Source: Beaufortia kweichowensis (Eukaryota; Chordata; Actinopteri; Cypriniformes; Gastromyzontidae). Taken from it: a DNA stretch of 64,000 nucleotides. Below the pieces are notes generated by a model. It had not been told where the DNA came from and searched no databases. It saw nothing but the letters and a program-made list of their open reading frames with translations. The position numbers and the translations under genes are program-made. The stretch is from contig CM032794.1 of assembly GCA_019155185.1 (NCBI GenBank), positions 2,147,988 through 2,211,987 on the forward strand, read 5' to 3'. Within the stretch, counting starts at the first letter, position 1. Each line of letters opens with the position of its first letter. Positions 25,305-37,000 of this stretch are shown here, in pieces.

Positions 25305-28046
25305 TCTGCAGGCGGCTCACTCTTCAGTGTCACGGTTAGGTCTCGCTGCTGTTCAACATCTCAACATCAGGCAGATGGAGACTCACTTGGAAAGAGGAAG
25401 CTGGTGGGGCTTAACCTTGCTCTCCCTCTCTCTCTTACTGGTTTCACTTCTCGCCTTTTTCATAGCCATCCGGTAGGCTAAATTGAATCTTAATTCTGAT
25501 TACCCGAAGCTGCTGTAAAATTAAAGCTCACCTAGCCAAACTGCATCCGTAAACAGCCTAATGAACCCTATTATATAGAAGATAGAAGAACTGATTTTAT
25601 GATTAATAAAACTATTTATTGACTTTGATATCTTTTATTGCATTGCTGGAACCAACGTTTTATACAAGTTTTACCTTACTGTCATAAAACAAACCATGTA
25701 AATTCAGTGTTTTTCACAGCTTATTACTCAATACTTTCACCTTGGGAGAAAGACTCCTATCACAACATGGCGAGCTGTTACGCTTACCTAAATCTGTGTA
25801 ATTCGATTTACGGAACTGCTTTTGTCCACCGAGGCAGAGCTCAAAATGAGGCTCGTTCGCCCTGCGCAAAGTGTGTCCGTTTTCAAGAGCAGCGAGCGCG
25901 TCACAAGTGTAGCGGTACGTGATGAAGCCAAAGTTGTCCCTGAAACAGAAAACGGTTTATTCAGACCATATTCATATTATATAATGCAACACTGTGAAAA
26001 ATAAATATGTGACTTCTTGCTTTACATTGGTCAGCGTGGTAATCCTATTTGTATTAAAATTTCTTTCATTCTTAAGAAATACACTGACCCCATTTGACAC
26101 ACACAATAAAAAACACGCAAATGATCTTACCCATCATGTCTCAAGTTGACTGTGCACTCCTCAATCTCGCCGAAGACTTCAAAGCGGCGTTTGAGCTCGG
26201 TGCGTGTGCTGTCGGCACGAAGACGTCCCACATACACCATTCGCCTCTCCTCCTGGTCAAAAAGAAAAGACAAGAGAGAGAGAGAGAGATTAGTCTAACA
26301 TACAGCCTCTGTCTTTCTTCTCTCTCTCCTTGACTTCTCTCAACCTCACCCCACGACTGTAATTAACATCCAACACTGTGGGAAAGCCAAGAACAGTCTG
26401 GAGAAAATGGCTGGAGGAAACTCTTTTGTCTTTTTCACTTTGTTTTATGTGTCCGTGTGTGTGTGTTGCTCAGGGATGAAATTATCCCCAAAAGTGGGCC
26501 AAATCTGTTCAAACCTCCCTTGGGTGATATTCGGGCATGTCCTCATTTGGAAAAATGAATTATGAATTAAGTAAATAACATTTCTTTAAGGGTTAGTGTG
26601 CCCAAAAATGTAAACTCTGTCATTAATTACTCACTCTCATGTTGCTCGATCTGTGCCAGAGATTAAAGTCATGAGATTATTTTAATAACTGTTATTTTCA
26701 GTTTTCTTTGAGGTTATCTACATTTAGATACCCGATTCATTTTCCTGATTCGGCTTTCAGTGGCTCATGTACTAAATGTTCCTGCTTATTAAAACTATGA
26801 GCTGTTTGTGGCATTATGAAAACAAAATAAAGTATATCATAGAGCTATTTCCAATTTGAAGAAATAAGTTGATATTTATGAACTAATGAATACAGATTTA
26901 CAGTGTTACAAACGTATTGTCGATTAAAGTGTGCATGTGGCTGGATTACATTTGCAAGTTGAATTCTTTCACCAATCTTTACTCTTTTAAATACTGCTGT
27001 GTATAACTCATTCAAATTTAAATAGGAGATTCCCGTCTTAAGACGAGACAATAAACCAAATCAACCAAAGAGGACAAAGTCACCAAACAGATAATGAAAA
27101 CTTAAAGACCCACCAGGCTGAATATCTAGAAGAGAAGCATTTAATTCCGTTCGCTAATCTTGAGACAAAGCACAAGCCTTGGGTCTTATTACTCGCCATT
27201 ATTAATTCACTCGCTCACGTACCTGCCATTACGTGTGACAAAATATACTTATGATCCTCCGCTATAACCAGAGGTCCCTTGTAAGTCATGCATAAAATAT
27301 CTTGAGTCGCACAACACGGTCATAATTCACCTCTGCGCATGCTGTTGGCATGTCAACAAGAACAACAACAACAAAAACCTACAAACGAACGGCAAGACGA
27401 GTCCGGGTTTTTTCTGCGTTTCCTCTCCCCCCACCCGCGCTTCTATCACATACAATGGGAGACGAAAGCGTTTGCTGAATTGGTAGTTTTTGTTGCTGAC
27501 AGCTGATAAATGCGGCAAGGTTTAAAAGATGACACCCTGAGACTAGAGCTTGGTATGAAGCGCTCACATCCCGCGCCCCCCCAAAACCTCTTCTGACAGC
27601 TGAGCCGCCGCTGCTAGTAATTGTCTCGCTGCCGTGGAGAAAAGGAAAAAAGAACGTACGCTGGGGCCGAGTCATGCGTGCATTATTTGACGTGTGCATT
27701 TATCAGTGAACTGAGTTGGAAACCCGTCTCATTTCACAGTCTGTTCAGGCACGGCGAGAGAGAGCAAAACTGATATTTCATCTCGGGGTAGCGTGTTTCA
27801 AACATGTAACCGTTCGAATTAAAACGTTCCTTTTGGGATCGAGTATTAACATACCTTTGATTCGGGCTATCTTAATTTAACTTTTCCCTCGGTTGTCTGG
27901 TCAAAAGCATTTAGCCGGTGGTGTGATTAATAGAATCCGGCATCGTTGTGAAACGCCGCAAAGATGTTAAAAATACACAACTGGGGGATAAAGAGGAAAC
28001 GCGTGTAGCCTGAATGAATCAGAGTTGTGTCTTTGCACGGGTTCGG

Positions 28047-28081
<35 letters not shown>

Positions 28082-31000
28082 TGGGATATCTGTGCGCTTC
28101 CAGCTTTCTGTAGGCAAACGCAGTGATGGGAGAGAGATAAACCCTGAGACCATATAATGAATAAAAACATTTAAAGATAAAAATGAGTTTCTTCAGATAA
28201 ACGTCCCCAAAATACACTTATTAAATGAACGAGTCAATGTCCAACAGCTGATATACACGCAAAAGGACACTTTTTTTAGACAAATAAAAAAGTTTCCACA
28301 AAAGTTTTAATGTGACCTTTACATAACAAAAACGCAAAAGGGCAATTCAATGAAAATGTCAGCGTTACCATGAAATAAAGTTTTTATCATACTAATAGCT
28401 AAGATTTTCTGATGTCTGTATCAACAGAGCTTCAGTAAAATATAAACACAAGGTTCAATATATTGATAATAAATATATTCTGTGAGAATTTATATTTCGA
28501 GTTTTGACTGAAAATGTCACATCAATAATGGTGGAATTGCCCAAAATGTTTACTAGTTTAAATGTAATCAAAGAAACACCCAATAATTGAATAAAACAGC
28601 GAGTTGAGTCACTTACTAGTGCTTTCTGTCGTTGTGTCTCCCTCTGCTCGGCCCTCTCGTATTCCCGTTTCTCATAATCGCGTCTGTATTCTTCCCTCTT
28701 CAGACGCTCATGCTGGTATTCCTCATAGCTGTCATATCTACAGTTTCAGAAAACATTTAGAAAAAGGCTTTGTCATCTCGCAACACATAATAATGGGAGA
28801 GAAACATCACAAATATGATTGTGTGGAGGGCAAAAGGCAGATGTCATTAACATTATCAGGACCAGTCTGAGCTATGCTGTTTACAATCATTTTGTTTTTG
28901 TGTTTTTATGAAAATCACCAGAGAAAAAAAGTTAAATATCTTCAATCCATTATGTCAGTTAAACTCACAGTTTTGCTCTGTGTACATAAATGTATTGTTT
29001 TTCTCAAGTGGCATTGGGAATCGACTAGCAGACTGCTTTCTATTCTTCTTAGCGTGGAACACAAACAAACACATTAATAAGTTGTCTCATTACATCGTGA
29101 AAGGTTACGGCTCCCAATGGCGCTACTCTTAAGGGAATATAGCAGAAATTTGGCAGCTGTGTCTGTCAGCACAACTTCACATGCCATTACTTTTTGCTTA
29201 GTTTGAACTTTGTGTCCAAAAAGTGCAACTTTTCCTACAACCGTTTGCAGCACGGTGTAAAAGCACAATATGAACGGGCTAAAGTATCGCAAGGTGCATC
29301 GGAGAGGCGGCAGGTCCCTGATGCAAACCGCTCCTGCCGACAGAAGCTTTATTGTAAAAGTTTCGAAGTTTAAGCCTTGAACTGATGTATCATCATAACT
29401 CATCATATCAATTAGACAGAGTCAGCAAGCCACTTGCTTCCTTTGCATAAGGACAGACTGCAGACACAGTACATTACCTTACGTATTTAACTCTGTCTCA
29501 TCAGTACTAGTCAAAAGTTTTGTTGATTAGATTTTAGAATAGTATAAACCATGAAATAACACAATTGTAATTGTGGGAATTATGTTGTGACTAAAAGCAT
29601 CCAAAATAAATGAACACTATGTTATATTTGATTATCTTCAAAAGTTTGTCTAGAATTTGTAAAATCATACTCTTGACATTTTATCATCCAGATTCTTGAC
29701 CTGAGAACCTCTTTAAACTGCTGGACTCTTATTGGCTGTTTTTATTAATCATTTACTCCAAGTAGTCCATATCAAAAGTAGTTATCTAATGAAATAAATA
29801 AATATGTTGGCACAATTTTATTTTGGTATACAAAAGTAATTTCAAACTGAAATGTTTTTACATTTTTAACATCAAGAGAAACATTTTTGTCAACTGTGTC
29901 TAAACTTTTGACTGGTACTGCACATGACACTAACATCAGCATTTACATGTTCTAGTATAATATTATTATCATATTTTATAAACATATTTTTATAAAAACA
30001 ATGATTTCTGATGTTTGGCCACATACCTGGGCCTCCGACCAAACATGGAATGAGATTGAGAACGAGGGCTTTTATAAATCCTGGGAATAAAAGTGCTATC
30101 ATCCATATTGTGAGGAGACCTGTGTGAGAAGCAGAAGCAAACACAACACTCAGTAAATGTAGTAATATATGCCCTTCCTTCACTAATGAACCTCAAAAAC
30201 AAAACAAAACAAAATAATATAAATGAATTATTGATGAAATAAGATTGAAATGTTAAATTCCTATTGGTCTTTTATATTTTACACTCTTTCTAAAAAGGTC
30301 CACTGATTCATCTTCAACCTTTATCTTTTGAAACGTTAAATTCCTCTTTGTTTTAAAATGAAGCTGATATAATCTTCAAATAAGTCAAATCAATCAAAGA
30401 TGAGCTGCCATGCAACAAGTTCATAAAACAGCAAAGATGTCACACTAAAGAGAGTATAAAATCTTAAGAATATTGTTTTTTTTAACCTCTCTTTATCACT
30501 GTGATACTACATCATACTACAGTTATCAAAGGAGGCATTGTAAATACTGTCTTGCTGGCACACTATGTGGATATAACCCACTTTAAAGTGTCCAGGGCTT
30601 CACTCACTGGGCGTTTCTTTCATCTCGCGGGGATGGAGTGGACAACGCTGTCGAGCAAAACAACAGCTGCCACTAAAAACAACAGAGCCCCATCAAAGAG
30701 TGCAGGATAGAAATTCATCTAAAATTCAAGCTAAAGGGATAAAGGTCCATTGAGGAAACGTCCATAACTCTCTCACGTTCCTCAAGCGACACAAGCTTGT
30801 TTGCACAAGAAATGACTCTGTTGGACTCATCCGCACAGTTTATGCATGATGAGGGAACGAAATTGAGAAACAAAAATGAAAGGTGTCCCTGTGATTTACA
30901 AAAAGTCAACGGATTGCTTTAATGGTGAAAGAATGTCTGAACTCGGATTTGTGCAAGTGTACATTTGTATAATAAACCATCTAAGACTCAGTTTATCTTC

Positions 31001-34000
31001 TAAGCTCATTTTGTATCTCAAAGGCAATGCTCGTTGTCTATTGTATGTAATTTTTCTCTGGTTGTGCCAATTCAGCTGTAACGACTTCAGAGGCCACGCT
31101 GCGAGACTCAGGCTCGCAATGACAGCCACAGAAAGATGTTTACTTGCTTTAAACCCCCCTGCTGAGACATTTGTGTGCATTTGTGTCTAAAAAGATTGCT
31201 AGGTAAATGTCATTCTGGGACACGAGGCAGACATACCAAGAGGGAGAACGGCTGTCGGGTGACTCGCAGCGGGAGTACGGAGACCTGGAGAGGGATCTGC
31301 GTCTGTGGTGAGATGAGGACCGTGATCGGGAGCGCAAGATGGAGCGTGTCCAGCGAAGGTGTTGAGGGGAGAGCTGAGTGGAAGGAGGTGAGACGGAGCT
31401 CCAGGAGAAAGAGCTGCTGGAAGGGGAGCTTGAGGGGACCCTTCAAGGAGCAGCTCGAGTGGGTAACCTTCCCCCAAGCAGAGGAGGCGTTCCCGGCCTA
31501 CCTCCATGTCCTCGAAGTCAGGCAGACCCGGGTGCATGTAGTCCCAGAGAAGGCCAGAGTTCTCATCTCCAGAATCGCTGTCCTCCACTGGCTGGGTTCC
31601 TCTCTGCTCTCCCTCTTCTTCATTAAAGAAAGCTTGTTGAGGGTTTCCAAAGTGCTTGTTAAGCTCTTCCCGGATCTCCTGGTCCCTTAGTAGTTTCCTG
31701 CCAGCAGAATTGCAATCCGCTGAACTTTTGGAGCCCGTAGCAGGGTCGCGGTCCTGTCCGTGAGAATCCACCGTCGGACAAGCCTCCTGAGCTGTGGGGG
31801 AAAGGCCCTGAAGCTGCCTGGCCAGAGAGGAAGACGAGGGGTTGGCGGAAGACAAAGATGATGCAGAAGTAGCGGAGGCTGGCACGTTTGAGTCTTTACA
31901 TTCGACATGCCGGACCTCCGTTGGCCCAGCGACCGCTGCAGCTGTGGTGGTGCTGTCTCTTTTTGTGCTTGTAGACTGGCAATAGTCGTGATCGCCAAAG
32001 ACACGGGGCACGGGCCGCTTGCCCCGACGTTCCTCTGAGCCCCCTGGGGGCATTGTGGAGGAAGCCTTGCTCAGCTGGGCATAGAGCTCAGTCTGCTCTG
32101 GGCCCTTCCGAACGGAGACGCTGGTCGGCTGAGGGCAAGAGCCCCCGTTGCTCAGCCTGGGCCTTTTGCTTGACAGGGCCGAGGAAGAGCATGAAGACAG
32201 CTTGTTTTTGAGTGATGTTTTGAAAGGGTTCTCTTGACTGGCTTTGTGAGGAGGCGTGGTAGGTGGTGTCAGACCTGGAGGGAAGAAGAGACAGAGAAGA
32301 TTTACCGCACAGAGTCTTTCACTTTCCTTAACAGTACTTGGTCTGTTTTGAAGCTTGATTAAAATATTCCCTTCCCTATTCGCTAATCCTGTTCCGGGTT
32401 ATATTGCAACCTTGACAGATTCATGTAACCTAAGCTTCCCCCATCTTTCTGATCTTATAATAATACTGATTCTTTTGATAGGCACATCATCAAAGCCCAT
32501 TAAAACATACAAATAATCAGACACCCACATCATTAGTTTTTGTTGGTGCACTTAAGACGCAGCAGTATGAAAGCCATAATTTGGTGTCTCCAGCAAAGCA
32601 TGGTGACTCGGGGAGCTGTTATCCTCCTTATCATTGCCATCTTTTCTGCTCATGAACCCCAGCCATCCTGACAGATTTATGTGGCAACAGATGGCAGTTA
32701 TATGGGAAGTATTGAGATGCGCTGCTTTACGGCATGGGTAATGCACATGCACAAACAACCAGAGGAAGTTCCTCTCTATTTTTCTCTACCTCACCCTTTC
32801 TCCATTTCAACATCTCACAGAAATCTGCTATTCTGACTCATACGCACGACTGTTCCTTTTCTATAAATTGTTTTTTTGGCCGTTTGATTTAAAACAGCTT
32901 GCAGTGGACTGCAGTCAGTAGTCCAGTCTTTTATTTAAAGAAACATCCTCGACCCCCAGCATCTATTCTCCCTGTCAATCTCAGTCCAAATTAGACAGAT
33001 ACAGTACTGCAGCCTGATGCAGTATATAAAACAACAGTGGCCCTGACTATATTTAACATAACGCCAATGCAATGGGCTATGAAAAGAAAGCGTGCGCCGC
33101 CAAAATAACTTCTCCTGCACCGATCAAACACCATCTGGGCAAAACAACGCACGCAGGGTCATAAACCAAGGTCCATTATCGTCTTTACATTACATTACAT
33201 AAATTACATTACAAGGTATTACACAAATATGTGCTGTTGAGTGAAAGCCAGCCATGATGAATGCACATGGATGCAAACGGCAATCATATGCCAGTGGGTT
33301 TTCTCATCTGTTTCTGGCAAGGTGTGAATTACACCGGGATCTCTGAACGAATTATTACTTAAAGCTTACAGAACTGATCCCCGTGGTAATCTCAAAATGC
33401 CATGCAAGGAGCGAAGCGCAGACTGACCCGGGTGTCATACGATACCATAATTAAAGGAACCCCTGCTCAAGTTAATCTATTAGAGGGGTGGGGATTAGAG
33501 AGGCGTATTAAATCTCCTGCTTTCACACAACGGGCTATTTTCCAGGTGTCGTGTTTTTTCTCTTCGGTGAGAATGCCTGGCCATTCTCGAATTCTACAGC
33601 CCTGTAAATGACTTCTCATACTGCTGTCAGGGTGACACAAACCCCAATGGAAATTTATGGAACCCTATGGATTTAAAGGTCTCATCTGCTCTTGCACGGA
33701 GTAATCAGTTAATCTCGTATGGTCTTCAGAAAAGATGTATTAATCTATAGAACAGGGGAACAGTACAACAATCCTTACCAGAAAGATTCAACATCAAAGC
33801 GCGTGTCCTGCACATAATTGCCAAATGTCAACTGCATACTGTCCCCGAGTTAGCACTGGATGTCAGGTTAGGTTAATAAGAACCTTCTCGTGCATATAAT
33901 ACTTTGATAAATTAACCTTTTAGCCTTGTCTAAGATGCCGTAAGGCTGACCTCGCATGACCCTTTAATCTTGACGATATCATAAGGTACAACAAAATCTC

Positions 34001-37000
34001 CACTACCGTAACACTGAAGCAAATGCACTAAATGTCTACGATATAATCCACATCTGAGCAAACATACCAAACAAAGGGTTACAAGCCCCGGGGTAGGTCA
34101 AATCTGCGCACCGAGGCCCATTACCTTGTAGTAAATGAATACCAAATGGCCCATTCACTGTGACGCGTTGTGAGAGAGAAAGGGCAGCCATTTTGTTTTT
34201 ATTGACCTGGAATGATTAATCTCTGCAAGGGGGATACAGAAATAATTACCTGCATGATTTATGCTGAGAAAAAGAAAGTGAGGAATGGGAACTGCTGAAG
34301 ACTTGTGGTTTAGCCCCAGCTGACATATACTTTTAAGTTTAATTATTTTTTTTGTCTGCTGCCTTCATCAACATGTTTTAAAAAATATATTTTTATATAT
34401 TATAATGCAAAATGCCAATAAAAAAAATTATTTGGCCCAGTTTGCAAGGGTGTCTTTCTTATAAACATAATTAACATAGTAAATTACCTTAATGTCCGTA
34501 ATCAAATTGCTAGGACTGGCTGAAAAAAGATTCAGATAATATCTGTAGCTAAATTGAACTGGAATTGCATGGCAAAACCAATTAAAACAATAATGCCACA
34601 TCAATTTGTCTGTGATGTATTGAAGAAGTGAGTCGACCAGTCAAAGAGCATTAGAGTCCAAATGAAAGAGAGAGAATAAACTCTTGTTCAAAGGAGAAGT
34701 TTCCAATAAATCACCCAAAGAATGGACAAAGTAATCAATAGTAGACTGTGTAAAATTCTGACCAAGTCTCATCAGTTCACCTTAAACCCTGAGCTTTAAT
34801 TAAACTATAAAACTAGGCATGTGCGAGAGTTTGCCCTTTGCCAATAATCTAAAACACAAAAGCTTATCTTTACAATAAAAAACAGCAGATCACGATTACT
34901 TGATCATAATCAAATACCATGTGTTTACCTGGAGTTCCAGAGATCTCCACACTCAATGTGCGTTCAATGGTTTTGTTCTCAAACGGAGATCCCTTGTCGT
35001 CACTGCAACACACATGAAGAAAAACACAGCATCTATGAGAACAGTGATGCACTACCGAGCGTTTGCGTGAACTTACAAATGGAAATGAACTTAACAAAAT
35101 GCCTCATTGTTCAGATCTTTAGCTCAGATTTAGTCTGCTCTACAAAAGTTGTGTAAAAACTCTCTCACTTACTTTGGAGATTCTGGGGTCAAAGGAAGTG
35201 GCAAGATGGTTGGTTTGGCTGCAGAACACAAAGGAGCATGGGTAATTAATTTACTAGTTCACACGGTGCCCAATAAATCTTAGACTCGATCAGTGACAGC
35301 AATGAAGTTGCAAAACCCTACGCTGAATGGCTAGATGACTGTCCGGCCAAAAATGTTGGGCAAAACCAATAGTTGGATTAACATGACCCCATCGTTTTGT
35401 TTGTTTTTAAATCTGACTGCATACTTTATGAGGCAGGATGGAGTGATGGCATGATTCCCAGCCCATCATAAAAAGCCCCCCCCACATTCCAACAGTTAGA
35501 ATGAGCAGAAAAAGAATAAACTATGACATGACAAGGAATAGCACAAATGCTACAAATTAACTCTGACAAGAAGATATTGGCATGCAGTTGAAACCAAAGC
35601 ATAGACAGAAAGAGAGTCAAGGAAGCTTGTGCAGTTGCCCGAGGCAGCGACCGTCTCCAACTGCATCTAGGGAGTATCTCACGGTTAGACAGCTATATTA
35701 TGGCAGCCCGAGAAAGAAGCTTTTCAGCACAGATCGGAGTTTGAAATTGGGTGACTCAGAGTGATTCAGCCTTCTCCCATCTCCCATTTCTAATTAATCT
35801 ACAGACAGAGGTTTGTGCCAATTGAACTGAAAGGTGCGGCTGGCTGCTTTTGTGTAAATGTTAGGTTTGTGTTAGCGCCGGGGTTAGTAGTGTGTGGTCA
35901 AACTGAGAAGCGGTTAAAGGAGGAGAGGCAGAGGAAAGAGGGCGGGGATGCAGCAAAGATTACCTAACAATGGTGGGGCTTGGTCATCGGGGTGCCCTTG
36001 TGAGATGAAGGGGGTGTGGTCTGGAACTAAAGAGTCTGGGAACAAGGGGCTCGGCAGGCCCTGTGAGAATGACATGGGGCTGCCTATGACATCATCAAAT
36101 ACATCCTCCCCGGCTTGGCCCACCAGATCATGCAAACTGTCATATCCTGTCACCTGTTCTGGCATGCTTAACCAGTTCTCTAAGTCTAAATTAAGCTCTG
36201 CTGGACACTCAAGATGGCTCCGGTCAGCCACGCTAAACATCTGATCATGTGTCTTTTTACGTTGCTCGTGACTGTCTGGCTCTACGCGTCTACTGCTCTC
36301 TCTGACTCTAGGGCTCGTGTCAGGTAGACCTCGACTTATAATCTTAGGGGCATTGGGCGTCTGCAGGTGAGCCCGGTAACGGGCCGGCCTGGGTCTGGAG
36401 GTGAGCAACTGACTGAGCATGGGGTGCTCTAGCGCTTGCCTCCGTTTCCTAATGGTCACCGTGACGTGCCTATTAGCGCGGCCAGCCTCAGCCGAGCCGC
36501 CCGCCTCGAGGCAACGACCGCAGCTGCCTGCGTGACCCGTCTCTCTAGGCGGCTGAGAGTAAGAGTGCATGTACCTAATAAAGCGGGCGGCGGCCGAGCT
36601 GCCTGGGTCAGCACCTGGCTGGAGGCCGGGCGGCTTCCCCTCTTCGCCGGAGCGCGCATGGCCGCAGCCGACTCCGCGAGAACACCGCCGCCACTTCCCT
36701 GCCCCCTCACCAGCCACACTACACGCTCCGGCTGCCTGGCTCTCACCTCGCTGGGCCTGCACTGCCAGCTGCTGCTGTGAAGACAGGGAGGCAGAAGACG
36801 TCTTCTTTTTGGAGACAGTTGAGGAGGAGCAGGATGACAGAGAGGAGAAAGAGGAGGTGGACGAGGAAGATGGAGAAGAGGAAGATGAGCAGGACGAGGT
36901 GCAAACGCCTCCCCTGTCCTTGCCGCAGCCTTCCCAGGTGCTCTTGGGTTCCCTGGCTTTGATCTGGAAGGCCTCGTCGCTTGAGGTGAGGTACTTGAGT

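Larger units (their letters stand above)
22423..25787 (-). other. ppargc1a intron 12
   Basis: 3.4 kb. Contains a TTAA-flanked element (22572-22758) only about 150 bp from the exon 13 acceptor, a Tc1-like element (24491-24986) and a long CT array (25180-25307). Nothing coding. Confidence 0.88.

Noticed and set aside
25137..25481. 114-codon Ser-Leu repeat ORF
   Set aside because: It is a translation of the CT microsatellite.
31385..31500. Two separate +1 shifts in exon 8, using the third frame around SAWGKVTHSSCSLKG
   Set aside because: It resembles the mammalian WDGTQSYSL stretch slightly, but one missing C explains both flanks and all phases with fewer events.
31440..31500. A tiny intron in exon 8 (GTAGGC to TTGAAG)
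   Set aside because: About 58 bp is too short for a typical fish intron, it has no polypyrimidine tract, and the single-base explanation keeps conserved sequence.
31175..31690. 171-codon plus-strand ORF
   Set aside because: Antisense shadow of ppargc1a exon 8, which has clear homology on the minus strand.
31199..32053. A separate 284-residue protein starting at an internal ATG
   Set aside because: The ATG is codon 667 of ppargc1a; the open frame continues upstream to a good acceptor and links to exon 7.
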